A stretch of 64,000 nt of DNA from Streptomyces sp. SW4 (GCA_003248315.1 QKWM01000001.1:868001-932000); one strand, 5' to 3'. Numbered from the stretch's first letter, positions 18,849 to 29,040 are shown. Made by a program: numbers and translations. The notes: a model not told the origin generated them from the letters alone.

Positions 18849-20151
18849 GACGTGCGCTCGCCGGGATCGCCCTCGCGGTCACCTCGATGGTGGCCCTGTC
18901 GTTCCTCGTCCCGCTCGCCCTGCTCGTCCGCGAACAGGCCCGCGACCAGGCGACGACGGTCGCCGAACAGCGCGCCGCCGCCCTGTCGCCCGTGCTCGCG
19001 CTCACCACCGAGCGGGCCGACGTCCAGCAGGCGGTCGCCGAACTGGGATCGCCCGAGCAACTGGCCGTACGCCTGCCCGACGGCGGCCTGGTGGGCACCC
19101 CGCACGCGCCCCGTGAGGCACTGGACCGGGCGGTACGGGCCGGGAGACGCTCGCCCTGGATACCACCGACGGCTGGGTCTACCTCCAGCCCGTGGTGCTG
19201 CCGCGCGACCGGGTCGCCGTGGTGGAGGCCTTCGTGCCGGCCGCCGACCTGACCCGCGGCGTGGCGGCGTCCTGGGGCGTCATGGCCCTGCTGGCGGTGG
19301 GCCTCGTCGGCGGGTCGGTCCTGGTGGCCGACCGGCTCGGCGCCCGGGTCGTCCGGTCCTCCGCAGCCTGAAGCGGGCCTCCCTCGCCCTCGGCTCCGGC
19401 GACCTCGACGTGCGCGTGGAACCGGACGGGCCGCCGGAGCTCCAGGAGGCCGGAGCCGCGTTCAACACCATGGCCGACCGGGTCGTGGACCTGCTCGCCG
19501 TCGAACGGGAACTGGTCGCCGACCTCTCCCACCGGCTGCGCACGCCGCTGACCGCCCTCTACCTGGAGGCGGAGCGGATGGGCGCGACCCCGGGCGCCCG
19601 GCGGGTCGTCGAGGCGGCCGCGCACCTGGAGAGCGAACTGGATTCGATCATCACCGCGGCCCGCACCCCCTGGCCACGGCATCGCCCGGCGGGGCGACGA
19701 CGGCCGGGGGCAAGCCGTGCGACGTGGCCGAGGTGGTCGCCCTGCGGCTGGACTTCTGGTCGGTGCTCGCCGCCCAGCAGAGCCGCCACTGCGAGCGGTA
19801 CCTCACCCCGCGTCCCACGCCGGTCCGCTTCCCGAGGACGATCTGGCGGCCGTCGTGGACGCCCTCATCGGCAACGTCTTCCGGCACACGCCGCAGGGCA
19901 CCGCCTTCGCGGTCCGCGTGGAGCGGGCGGACCGGCACGTCCTGCTCACGGTCGACGACGCCGGCCCGGGCGTCGCGGACCCGGACGCGGCTCTGACCCG
20001 CGGCGTCAGCGTCGGCGGCTCGACGGGGCTCGGTCTGGACATCGTCGCGAGGGCCGCGCGGGCGGCGGACGGCGAACTGACGATCACCCGCGCACCGATG
20101 GGAGGCGCGCGGGTGCGGGTGTCGTTCGCCCTGGCCGGCGCGCGGCGCTGA
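18845..20151 (+). CDS. Sensor histidine kinase partner of the OmpR regulator (four frameshifts)
   Basis: About 435 residues. It has an N-terminal helix (LAGIALAVTSMVALSFLVPLALL), a short extracellular sensor, a second helix (WGVMALLAVGLVGGSVLVADRL) and a HAMP linker (LALGSGDLDVRVEPDGPPELQEAGAAFNTMADRV). The H-box is ELVADLSHRLRTPLTALYLEAERM. The ATPase shows an N-box (VDALIGNVFRHTPQGT), DDAGPGV, and the G-box GGSTGLGLDIV. Frame changes lie near 19140, 19365, 19670 and 19815. The start overlaps the regulator stop, so the pair is translationally coupled. The sensed signal is unknown. Confidence 0.9.
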
Positions 20152-20158
20152 CCTCGGA

Positions 20159-20239
20159 GCTACCGGAGCTACTGGAGCTACTGGAGCTACCGGGGCGACC
20201 GGGGCGACAGGACCGATCGGAGCGACCGGGGCGACGAAA
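20159..20239. repeat. 9-bp tandem repeat, nine degenerate copies
   Basis: Nine contiguous 9-base units of the type GCTACTGGA grade into GCGACCGGG. They begin 8 bases after the kinase stop, in the convergent gap before the CAP gene. Confidence 0.85.
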
Positions 20240-20318
20240 GCGGTTGCGGCAGGGGTGGGGCGGCGGCTCGCCGGTTCGGCGGGCGGTGATCAGCGAGCGG
20301 TGGTTCCGGGGCGGAGGA

Positions 20319-21239
20319 TCAGCGGGGCGCGCCGAAGTTCTGGGTCCACCAGGGGCCGCCGTCACCGAAGTGGACACCGACGCCCAGCTCCTTGAAGGAG
20401 CAGTTCAGTATGTTCGCGCGGTGGCCGGGGCTGTTCATCCAGGACTCCATCACCGCGGCCGCGTCGGCCTGTCCGCGGGCTATGTTCTCGCCCAGCGTCG
20501 ACCACGCGTAGCCGGCCGCCTCGACGCGGGTGGTCATGGTGGAGCCGTCGGGGCCCGTGTGCGACATCACACCGCTCTCGGCCATCACGTCGCTGTAGTC
20601 GTCCGCGGCCCGCGTCAGCCGGGCGTTCTCGGTGACCGGTGCGCAGCCGGCCGCCGCCCGTTCCTCGTTCACCAGCGCCAGCACCTGCGCCTCGGGCCCG
20701 CCGGCCGCGACGCCCGCACCGGAGCCCGCAGCGGTCCCGGAACCCGATCCGAGGCCGGCCCCGACGCGGACCCGCCGCCACCGTTCCCGCCCCGGTCCCC
20801 GGCCGTGCGCTCCGGTGCCCGCGTCACCGACCGCTCGGCGGCGGGCGCGGCCTTCTTCTCCGGCGTCGCCGTGCGCTCGGGCTTCTTCTTCTCGGGCCGT
20901 GCGCTCGGGCTCGCCGCGCTCGCCGAGGCGCTCGGCGTCGCCGACGGCGAGGCGGCCGGAGCGGCACCGCCGGCGGGGTCCCGGCCCCGGCGTGTGCCGG
21001 GCGCCGTCCGCGGCCACCCGGTCGGAGGCCGGGCCGCCGTCCCCGCCCGCGACGGCCACCGTGATCCCGACCCCCGCCGTGACGGTGAGGGCCCGAGCAC
21101 GAGCGCGGTGTGCCGCGCGCGCAGCCCCGCCTGGGGCGGGCGTGGGAGCGGGACGGACGTGCGGCTCGGCGGGAACCCATGCGTACGGCACCTCGGCTGT
21201 CGGTCGGCGTGAAGACCCGGTGGACGCGAGCGCGCCCAC
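20319..21239 (-). CDS. Secreted CAP-domain (SCP/PR1) protein (two frameshifts)
   Basis: About 305 residues. The N-terminal cytoplasmic part is followed by one hydrophobic helix (ALTVTAGVGITVAVAGG), a long Ala/Pro/Ser/Lys-rich linker (SPSATPSASASAASPSARPEKKKPE), then a C-terminal CAP domain of about 120 residues. That domain carries VLALVNEERAAAGCAPV, LTRAADDYSDVMAESGVMSHTGPDG, ENIARGQADAAAVMESWMNSPGHRANILN and WWTQNFGAPR. The CAP His and Glu residues are present. Frame changes near 21000 and 20765 fall in the linker. The GTG start at 21239 is preferred. Such proteins are extracellular, of unsettled function. Confidence 0.87.
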   Translation of the reverse strand: MGALASTGSSRRPTAEVPYAWVPAEPHVRPAPTPAPGGAARAAHRARARALTVTAGVGITVAVAGGDGGPASDRVAADGARHTPGPGPRRRCRSGRLAVGDAERLGERGEPERTAREEEARAHGDAGEEGRARRRAVGDAGTGAHGRGPGRERWRRVRVGAGLGSGSGTAAGSGAGVAAGGPEAQVLALVNEERAAAGCAPVTENARLTRAADDYSDVMAESGVMSHTGPDGSTMTTRVEAAGYAWSTLGENIARGQADAAAVMESWMNSPGHRANILNCSFKELGVGVHFGDGGPWWTQNFGAPR

Positions 21240-21357
21240 CGGGACTGTGGGGGGTTGACCGAGAGCCTAGGACGGGACCCCTCCGCGGGACGCCCTGCAA
21301 AGGTCATCTTCAAGAAGCCTTAAGAAAGGCGCCAAAGTCCGCTGAGGAACCGGACGA

Positions 21358-21383
21358 GGACCGTGTGCGGACGATCACGGTCC
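21358..21383 (-). terminator. Hairpin over the stop of the FAD monooxygenase gene
   Basis: Perfect 8-bp arms GGACCGTG (21358-21365) and CACGGTCC (21376-21383) flank a 10-base loop. The minus-strand stop codon (21375-21377) lies inside it. The CAP gene starts 120 bases further on. Confidence 0.55.
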
Positions 21384-22843
21384 GCTGGTCACGGACGCGC
21401 GTTCCGTGTCGGTGAGCGGCGGCCCCGGCAGCGGGGGCCGCTTCGGGCCCAGCAGCATCGGCACGAGCATGTCCGCCGAGAAGAGGCGGGTCGCCGGCCG
21501 GTCCAGGCTCATCACGTCGAGCAGTGCGCGCAGCGCACGGGGGTTGCGGGCCCCGGTGGCGACGGCCCGGTCGACGAACCGGGCCAGGAGGCGTTCGAGG
21601 AGGGTGGGCGGCGTGTCCGCGGCCCCCGGATAGAAGGCGTCCTGCCCGACGGCGAGGTCCCAGGCCGCGCCGACGGGACGCGCGGTGGCCCGCTGGAGGC
21701 GCCGGGCGGTGCCGGGCGCGGTGATCCCGGCGGCCCGCAGGGTGTCCCGGACGGCCAGGGCGGACTGCGCGGCGACCGTGATGCCGTGGCCGTAGACCGG
21801 GTTGTAGCCGGCGACGGCGTCCCCGAGGACGGTGAACCCGTCCGGCCAGTGGGCCGACTTCTCGTAGTAGCGGCGCCGGTTGGCCGTACTGCGGCTGGTG
21901 ACGACGCCGGTGAGCGGTTCGGCGCCCTTGATCAGTTCCCCGATGACGGGGTCGTCGAGGGCGAGCGCGAAGTCCGTGAACGCCTCGGGATCGCCGGTGG
22001 GTTCGCCGCCGCGCGTGCCGGCCAGGGTGACCATCCACCGGCCGCCCTCGGCGGGCAGGACGACGCCGCCCCGGCCCGGCGGCTTGGCCGGGTTGGCCTG
22101 GACGTTGACGATCGGGAAGGCGATGTCCGCGGCGGTCCCTGGGGCCCGGAACAGCCGTGTGGCATAGGTGACACCGGCGTCGATCTCCCGTTCCGCCACC
22201 GGGGGCAGGCCCAGCTCCCGCAGCCAGTGGGGTGCCCGGAACCCCGCCCGGAGGCGTCCACGACCAGGTCCGCGGGGAGCGTCCGGGTGTGCTCGCCGGT
22301 GCGGACCCGCACACCCGTGACCCGGCGGGCGTCACCGGACGGGCCCAGTGCGGTGGTGTCCTGGAGCAGCGTGACGCGCCCGTCCGCCAGGACCCGGTCG
22401 CGGACCACCGCGTCGAACAGGTCCCGGGAGCACACCAGGACCTGGTGGCCGGGGCCGGTGAAGCGGCGGAACCACACCTCGTTGGGGCCCGGGAGACCAT
22501 GTCGGCCATGACGCGGTGCAGGCGGGCGCCGCGGGCGACGGTCTCCTCGACCAGGCCGGGCAGCAGGGCGTCCAAGGCCCGTAACCCGCCGGTCCAGACC
22601 AGGTGGGCGTGGCGTGCCTGGGGGACGCCGCGGCGCGGCCCGGGGCCCGCGGCAGGACGTCGCGCTCGACGACCGTGACGTCGGCGGACTCGGCGAGCGC
22701 GGACGCGGCGAGAAGGCCGGCGACACCGCCGCCGACGACGACCGCCGCCCGGCGGCCGCCGACGCCAGGCGTGCCGGCGGGCTCGGGCGTGCCGGCGGGC
22801 TCAGGGGTGCCGGCGGGGCAGGCGCGCCGGTGGTGTCAGGCAT
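21375..22843 (-). CDS. FAD-dependent monooxygenase/oxidoreductase (frameshifted)
   Basis: About 490 residues. After a short N-terminal EPAGTP repeat, the dinucleotide motif VVVGGGVAGLLAASALAE binds FAD. HLVWTGGLRALDALLPGLVEE follows, then NEVWFRRFTGPGHQVLVCSRDLFDAVVRDRV. DLVVDASGRGS and GFTVLGDAVAGYNPVYGHGITVAAQSA give the second FAD motif (GD). This layout fits the group-A flavoprotein hydroxylase/epoxidase superfamily. At least four frame changes occur (near 22820, 22630, 22500 and 22245). The start is ATG 22843. Minus-strand neighbour 24617 encodes a regulator whose reading frame runs into it. The substrate is unknown. Confidence 0.85.
22771..22824. repeat. 18-bp tandem repeat, three copies, encoding EPAGTP hexapeptides
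   Basis: Three contiguous units (22771-22788, 22789-22806, 22807-22824) share GTGCCGGCGGGCTC. On the minus strand they encode PAGTPE repeats at the N-terminus of the FAD monooxygenase, before its dinucleotide-binding motif. Confidence 0.8.
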
Positions 22844-24617
22844 GGAGGAACGTCCTTCCGCTGGGGCCGCCGGCCCGCGTACCGAGGTGACGTCGGCCGC
22901 GGGAGGTGTGTCGCGTGGGCGGGGGACAGCGGTGCGCTGTCCGGGCCGGTCCCGACGGCCGGTGGGGACCGGTGCCCGTTGCGGGGGCGGTGAGCTGTGG
23001 GGGCCCGGCGACCGGTCCGGGCCCGGTGCCCGATGGGGGCCCGGCGTACGTCGCGGGCCCCGCGTTCGTGGCGGGCCTCGCGTTCGTGACGGGCCCGGCG
23101 TCCCTCGCGGGCCTGGCGTGTCTCGGGTCCCGGCGTGTCTCGGGGTCCTGGCGTCCCTCGCGGCCCCGGCGTCCGGGGATCCGGCGACCAGCGCCGAGGG
23201 CCGCCGCGCTGCGCGTCCCGTTGCAGGGTGGCGGCGAGCACCAGCGCCGCCCCCTGGTCGGTGGCGACGTCGATGCCGGTCAGGACGTGGAACCGGGCCA
23301 GCCGGTTGTCGACGGTGTTGGGGTGGACGCCCAGTTCCCGCGCGGTGGCGCGGCGGTTGCGGGCCAGCCGCAGGTGGACGCGGACGGTGTCGGTCAGCTC
23401 CGGCCGCCCGGCGACGGGGTCGAGGAGGGCCGCGATCCGGCTGCCGCTCTCGCCCGGCTGTGCCAGGTGGTATTCCAGGAGCACGTCCGGGAGTTCGTGG
23501 ACGCCGGGCGGCCGGCCGCAGGCCACGGCGACGGTCAGCACCCGGTCCGCCGTACGGGCCGCCGCCGCGACCGCCTCCGGTCCCGCCGCGGGGGCGAGGC
23601 CGGCGTGCGGACACGCACCGCCGAACGCCGCCCGAGGCGCCGTGCGAGGCCGGTCGCCTCCGGCGCGCCGGGCAGCAGCGCGTAGGCCCGCTCCCGCTCG
23701 AAGGCCACCGGCACGTCCGCGTCCAGGGCGCGGGCCAGGGCCAGGCGCACCCGGCGCTCGGCGCGGCGCACCGCCACCGGGTCGGGCCCCGAGCCACCCT
23801 CCGCCGCGAGCGGGGCGGCGTCCGGCACGAGCAGCACCAGGACGCCGATCTGCTCGGCGCCGGACAGGATCCCCAGGTCGCCCGGGTGCGGCCGGTCCCC
23901 GGCGAGCAGCGCCCGCACCAGCGACTCGTGGGCCCGGCGGGCGTCGTCGGCCAGCACCGCCCGCGCCCGCAGATAGCCGCGGGTGAGCGTGCCCACCACG
24001 TCCTCCTGGGCGGCGAGGAGAGCCTCGAGCAGTTCGGCGAGCGCCGCCTCCTCGCCGGGGCGGGTGGTCTCCCGCAGCAGCCGAGCGATCACCCGGGCGC
24101 CGCGCAGGTAGGCCCGGAGCAGCAGGTCGAGCGGCATTCCCTCGTCCGCCCGCTGCTCGGCGCGCTCCTCGAACAGCCGTAGCCCGGGCCGCCGTTCGGC
24201 CGTCTCAGGCCCTGGCCGCTGTTCGGCCGTCTCAGGCCCCTGCCCGGACCGCCGTTCGGCCTCCGCAGGCCCTTCACCCGACCGCCCTTCCCCCGCCGCA
24301 GGCCCCTCCCCGGGCCGCCCACCGCCTCCGCAGGCCCCTCCCGGGCCGCCTCTCCGCCTCCGCGGGCCCCTCCCCGGGCCGCCCCTCCGCCTTCGCAGGC
24401 CCCTCCCCGGGCCGTTTCCCGGTGCGCGTCCCGAGCCGAGGAAGCTGCGCAGGCCGTGCCGGACGGTCGCGGCGATCTCCAGGTCCTTCATGTCGTCGGG
24501 CAGACCGGCGTAACCGGGCAGCGTCGCGAAGTCCTCGCGCGAGGCGTGCCGGGCGACCTCGTTGACCCGGGTCAGGCAGCGCGCGGCGAGAGCGCGGGCG
24601 GAGTCGGACAGGTGCAC
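22801..24617 (-). CDS. CdaR/PucR-like helix-turn-helix regulator with intragenic repeats (frameshifted, 3' end uncertain)
   Basis: Starts at GTG 24617 (MHLSDSARALAARCLTRVNEVARHASREDFATLPGYAGLPDDMKDLEIAATVRHGL). After an 11-residue repeat block comes LFEERAEQRADEGMPLDLLLRAYLRGARVIARLLRE, typical of the N-terminal domain of this Streptomyces regulator family. A central region (VLVLLVPDAAPLA; RVRLALARALDADVPVAFEREREYALL-like) precedes the C-terminal HTH_30: VHLRLARNRRATARELGVHPNTVDNRLARFHVLTGID. Several frame changes occur. The domain ends near 23185, and the reading then runs through an 18-bp array to 22801. It probably acts on the palindrome at 24625. Confidence 0.8.
22965..23178. repeat. 18-bp-period degenerate array, about 11 units
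   Basis: GGGCCCGGCG or a close variant starts at 22983 (weak), 23001, 23019, 23037, 23055, 23073, 23091 and 23109, each 18 bases apart. After one 16-base step it continues at 23125, 23143 and 23161. All three minus-strand frames are open across it, so the end of the upstream regulator gene cannot be fixed. It fills the gap before the FAD monooxygenase. Confidence 0.85.
24190..24415. repeat. 33-bp repeat array inside the regulator gene (11-residue repeats)
   Basis: The CAGGC anchor recurs at 24206, 24233, 24266, 24299, 24331, 24363 (as CGGGC) and 24396. Spacings are 27, 33, 33, 32, 32 and 33. In the coding frame the units read like EGPAEAERRSG. The two 32-base steps look like 33-base units that lost one base. 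Confidence 0.82.
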
Positions 24618-24624
24618 GACCGCA

Positions 24625-24663
24625 CTGTGACAAGTCACAGCACCGCACGGCAAGGGCTGTGAC
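24625..24663. promoter_or_regulatory. Palindromic operator plus half-site in the divergent promoter
   Basis: A perfect palindrome, CTGTGAC-AA-GTCACAG, lies at 24625-24640, eight bases upstream of the regulator GTG. A second CTGTGAC half-site is at 24657-24663, 32 bases away (about three helical turns). It sits between the regulator (minus) and the metallo-beta-lactamase-fold gene (plus, 24744), which suits autoregulation plus operon control. The binding factor is inferred. Confidence 0.65.
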
Positions 24664-24743
24664 CGCGAACGGTTCTGGACGGCGGCCCCGCGCCCGCAGA
24701 CTCGGAGCCCGGCCAGCGACCACCCACGGAACGGAGCACCACC

Positions 24744-26305
24744 ATGCCCACCCCGCCCGCCGACCAGCACCGCTCCCCGGCCCCCGCACCCGACGCCGAC
24801 CCGGACTACGCCGCCTACGTGGACCGTGTCTGGCGGGGCGAGGACGACCTCACCGCGCACCTGTCGGGCGCCTTCGCCGACGGAGGGCTGATCCCGCTCG
24901 GTGAACGGACCGGCCTGTTCGCCGCGTTCGCCAATGTCTTCGTCTTCGACACCGGCGACGGACTGGTCCTGGTCGACTCCGGCGACGTACGCACGGCCGA
25001 GCCGCTGCACCGGGCCGTCCGCGCCTTCCGGGGCCCCGGCACACCGGTGCGCTCGGTGGTGTTCACCCATGGGCACGTGGACCACGTCTTCGGCGTGGGC
25101 CCGTTCGACGCGGACGCCGAACGGGAGCGGGGCTTCGGCCGACCGTCGTCGCCCACGAGGCGGTCGCCGGCCGGTTCGCCCGGTACGCGGCGACCGCCGG
25201 GTACAACTCCCGTGTCAACCAGCGGCAGTTCGGCGTCCCCACCCTGCGGTGGCCGACGGCGTACCGGCACCCGGACGTCGTCTACCGCGACCGGCACACG
25301 CTCCGCCAGGGCGACCTGACGTTCGAGCTGGTGCACGCCCGGGGCGAGACGGACGACCACACCTGGGTGTGGATCCCGGAACTGTCCACCCTGTGCACGG
25401 GCGACCTGTTCATCTGGAACGCGCCGAACGCCGGCAACCCGCAGAAGGCCCAGCGCTACCCCGACGAATGGGCGGCGGCGCTGCGGACGATGCAGGAACT
25501 CGGCGCCGAGGTGCTGCTGCCCGGGCACGGCGTGCCGGTGACCGGCGCCGACCGGGTGCACCAGGCACTGGGGGAGACCGCCCGGCTCCTGGAGACGCTG
25601 TGCGAACAGACCCGGGCGCTGATGAACGAGGGGCTGCGGCTCGACGAGGTGGTCCGGCGTGTCCACGTCCCCGAGGAACTGCTCGCCCGCCCCTATCTGC
25701 GGCCCGCCTACGACGAGCCGGAGTTCGTGGTGCGCAACCTCTGGCGGCTGTGGGGCGGCTGGTACGACCAGAACCCGGCCCATCTCAAGCCCGCACCGGA
25801 CGCCGCCGTCGCCCGGGAGTACGCCGCGCTCGCCGGGGGCGCCACGGCCCTGGCGGACCGGGCCCGCGAGCTGCTGGGGCGCGGCGAGCTGCGGCTGGCC
25901 GCGCACCTCGCGGAGGCCGCCGCGCTCGCCGCACCGGACGACCGCTCGGTGGCCGCCGCCCGCGCCGAGGTCTACGGCGCCCGGGCCGCCGCGGAGACGT
26001 CGACCATGGCGCGCGGCGTGTTCGCCTGGGCCGCCGCCGAGTCGGCCGCGGTGGTCCACGGCACGGACGTGGCGACGGAACTCACCCGCACGCCCGAGGG
26101 CCGGCGCCGTGCGGCCGGTGTGATCAGCGTGGGCCTGACCCCGGCGGAGACGGAGGCCGCCCGGGCCGCCGCGGCCGTGCCGCCGCCCCGCCCGGGGCAC
26201 GGCGGCGAGGCCGCGGGCCCGCGCCCTCCGGGGAAGCCCGGTGACCCCACAGGACCTCGCCCACCTCCCGGCCGTCGAGGCGCTGCGCCTGTTCCGGCGG
26301 CGTGA
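24744..26305 (+). CDS. Metallo-beta-lactamase-fold hydrolase with alkylsulfatase-type dimerisation region (frameshifted)
   Basis: About 500 residues. The zinc motif THGHVDHVFG (HxHxDH) follows NVFVFDTGDGLVLVDSGD. Later ligands are in VHARGETDDHTWVWIPE and LPGHGVPV. The C-terminal half (LLARPYLRPAYDEPEFVVRNLWRLWGGWYDQNPAHLKP) matches the dimerisation region of SdsA1-like alkyl sulfatases. It could hydrolyse sulfate or other esters. One frame change lies near 25140. The literal stop at 26305 lies 65 bases inside the next gene, so the true end is probably near 26240. It is the first gene of an operon divergent from the regulator. Confidence 0.85.
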
Positions 26306-27814
26306 ACTGTCCCCGGTGGACCTGATGCGGGCGGTCGTCGAGCGGGCCGAGCGCACCGAGCCCGTCGTCAACGCCTTCGCCGAGCGCCTCTTCGACCGGG
26401 CCCTGGAACAGGCCCGGCAGGCGGAGGCCCGCTACGCGACGGGTTCGGGCCTGCCACCGCGCCCGCTGGAGGGGCTGCCGGTCGCCGCCAAGGAACTGCA
26501 CGCCATGGCCGGGCGCCCGCTCACCAACGGCTCGCTGGTCCGCCGGGCGAACCACCGCGGGAGAACGCGCCCGTGATCGACCGGGTGCTGGCGGCGGGCG
26601 GCATCGTGCACGCCCGCACCACCCAGCCGGAGTTCGGCGTGCCGACGTTCACCCACTCCCGTCTGTGGGGCGTCACCCGCAACCCCTGGCAGCCCGCGTA
26701 CAGCCCGGGCGGCTCCTCCGGCGGGTCCGCGGCGGCGCTCGCCGCCGGGGCGGCGGCCCTGGCCACCGGTTCCGACATCGGCGGTTCGATCCGCATCCCG
26801 GCGGCGTTCAGCGCAGTCGTCGGTTTCAAACCCCCGCACGGCCGGGTGCCCGCCGCCGGCCTCGGCGGCGCCGATCCCTACCGCACCGACGGGCCGATGG
26901 CCCGCACCGTCGCCGACTGCGCCCTGCTGCAGAACGTGCTGTGCGGTCCCGACCCGCACGACCACCACTCCCTGCGCCCGGCGTACGTCCTTCCCGGCCG
27001 TTTCGCGCCGGTGACCGGCGTGCGCCTGGCGCTGTGCGTACGGCTCGGCGACTACCGGGTGCACCCGGAGGTGGAGAAGAACACCCGGGACGCGGCCGCC
27101 GCACTCGCCGGGGCAGGGGCGGTGGTCGAGGAGATCACGCTGCCGTGGACGGTGGAGCGGATCCTGCACGCCGTCGCCCCGCACTTCGCCGCCCGCTTCG
27201 GTGCCACCGTGGTCCGGCTCGCCGACGCCCACCCCGGCCTGCTGGCCCCGTACACCCTGCGGTACGCCGAGCAGATGCGCGGCCAACGTCATCCCCGACG
27301 AGGCCCGGCTCACGCTGAACATCCGCACGCGCAGCGGTGCCGCGCGCGCCCGCGTCCTCGACGCGGTGCGCCGGATCGCCGAGGCCGAGTGCGCGGCCTC
27401 CGGCTGCCCGCGGCCCCGGAACTGGTCCTCTCCCACGACTTCCCGGTGACCAGCAACGATCCCGCCACCGTGGAGCTGGTGCGCGACGCGCACCGCGAGG
27501 CGTTCGGCGCCGCGGCGGTCCTGGAGTACGAACCGCTGATGGGCAGCGAGGACTTCGCCCTCTTCGGGACGGGCGAGCACAACGGCGGTGCGGACATCCC
27601 CTACGCCTACTGGTTCCTGGGCGGCACACCCCGGCCGGTCTGGGACGCGGCACCGGGCACGGACCCGGCGGTCAAGCTCCTCGCCGTGCCCGGCAACCAC
27701 ACCGCGCGTTTCGCCCCCGACCCGGCGGCCCTGGACACCGGCGTCACCGCGCTGCGGTCGGCGGCGCTGGCCTGCTTCCGTGCCGGGCCCGGCCGGGCCG
27801 GTCCACCGGCCTGA
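26241..27814 (+). pseudogene. Chimera: amidase N-terminal part fused to M20 peptidase C-terminal part
   Basis: From ATG 26241 to about 27278 this is an amidase-signature enzyme: Lys in VAAKELHAM, the Ser-rich stretch YSPGGSSGGSAAALAAG, and TGSDIGGSIRIPAAF with the cis-Ser/Ser catalytic pair. Near 27279 it switches abruptly to an M20 amidohydrolase: NVIPDEARLTLNIRTRSG (dimerisation domain), SHDFPVTSND, PLMGSEDFALF, YAYWFLGG and GNHTARFAPD. The last 100 or more residues of the amidase and the metal-binding first half of the peptidase are missing. Frame changes near 26555 and 27420 add to this. Neither enzyme is complete. It is a genomic deletion or a misassembly. Confidence 0.8.
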
Positions 27815-27840
27815 CGGGCACCCGACGCCACGGCCCGGGA

Positions 27841-27920
27841 CGGGCCAGGACGGCCCGGAACAACCCGGAACACCCGCAGCAACCCCGAACGACGCGGGGC
27901 GACGCGGGACGACGCGGGAG
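27841..27920. repeat. 10-bp-period array abutting the EEP gene stop
   Basis: Decameric units such as GACGCGGGGC, GACGCGGGAC and GACGCGGGAG occupy 27891-27920. Weaker units (CGGCCCGGAA, CAACCCGGAA) lie before them from 27851. The next base begins the minus-strand stop codon of the EEP gene (27921-27923). Confidence 0.7.
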
Positions 27921-29035
27921 TCAGCCCAGCCCCACGCGGGCGGTGACCGGCAGATGGTCGCTGCCCGTGGCCGGCAGCGTACGGATCCGGCCGACCGTCG
28001 CCGAACGGGCCAGGACCTGGTCGATCCGGGCCACCGGGAAACGGGCCGGGAAGCTGAACGCGAAGCCCCGTTCCGCGGCGTCCAGCCGGGAGGTGAGCGG
28101 GGCCAGCCCGCGGTCGTCGACGGTGCCGTTGAGGTCTCCCAGCAGGAGCACCGTGTCCAGTTGCTCGGCGGCGACCGCCTCGCCGAGCAGGGCCGCGCTC
28201 TCGTCGCGCCGGGCGGAGGCGAGGCCGCCCGGCCCAGCCGGACCGACGGCAGATGGGCGACGTAGGCGGCGACCTCGCCGTAGGGCGTGTGCACCGTGGC
28301 CCGCAGCGCGCGCCGCCAGTCGTCCCCGAAGCCGGTGGGCCGGATGTCCAGCGCGCGGGAGCCGGTCAGCGGATACCGGGACCACAGGCCGACGGTTCCG
28401 TGCACCGAGCGGTGGGGAACCGGGCGGCGAGGACGCGCTCGTAGGCGGGCCGGGCCGCGGGGACCAGTTCCTGCACGGCGATCAGATCGGGGCGGGCGGC
28501 GGCCAGCGCGCGTGCCGTGCCCTCCGGGTCGGGGTTCTCGTCACTCACGTTGTGCTGCACCACCGTCAGGGCCGGACCCGGGGAGCGGACGCGGGCAGCA
28601 GCAGACCGCCGAACTGGCCCGTCCACGCCGCAGCGGGCAGCACGAGGGCCGCGACGGCCAGGGCGGAACGGCGCATCAGGGCCAGGCAGAAGAGGATCAG
28701 CGCGAGGAGGCCGAGCCAGGGGAGGAAGGTCTCCAGCAGACTGCCGAGACGGCCGGCGGAGTTCGGCACCGCACCGGGGAAGGCCAGCGGCGCCGCCGTG
28801 AGCACCGCGAGCACGGCGAGCACCCGGCCGCGCGACCACGCCGGCCGCGCCGGTCGTCCCCACGCCCCGTCCCCGCGCCCGCGCCCGCGCCCGCGCGCCG
28901 CGCCGGCCCGGCCGCACCCGGCCCCCTGCCCGCCCGCCCGCGCGCCGCGCCGGCCCCACCGCAGCCGCCGTACCCGTCCCGGCCCCCGGGCGTGCCGGCC
29001 GCCGACGCCACCGGCGCCCCGTCCTCCGCAGACAT
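27921..29035 (-). CDS. Membrane-anchored endonuclease/exonuclease/phosphatase (EEP) family protein (three frameshifts)
   Basis: About 370 residues. A Gly/Ala/Arg-rich cytoplasmic leader (SAEDGAPVASAAG) is followed by three hydrophobic helices (VLAVLAVLTAAPLAFPG; FLPWLGLLALILFCLALM; ALAVAALVLPAAAW). The EEP catalytic domain has VVQHNVSDENPD, DLIAVQELVP, VAAYVAHLPSV, LLLGDLNGTVDD and ATGSDHLPVTARV. The final SDH holds the catalytic His. These enzymes cleave phosphodiesters on the outer membrane face. Frame changes occur near 28850, 28410 and 28230. ATG 29035 follows GGAGAGGTGAC, which is buried in a hairpin. Confidence 0.85.
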
Positions 29036-29040
29036 CGTCA

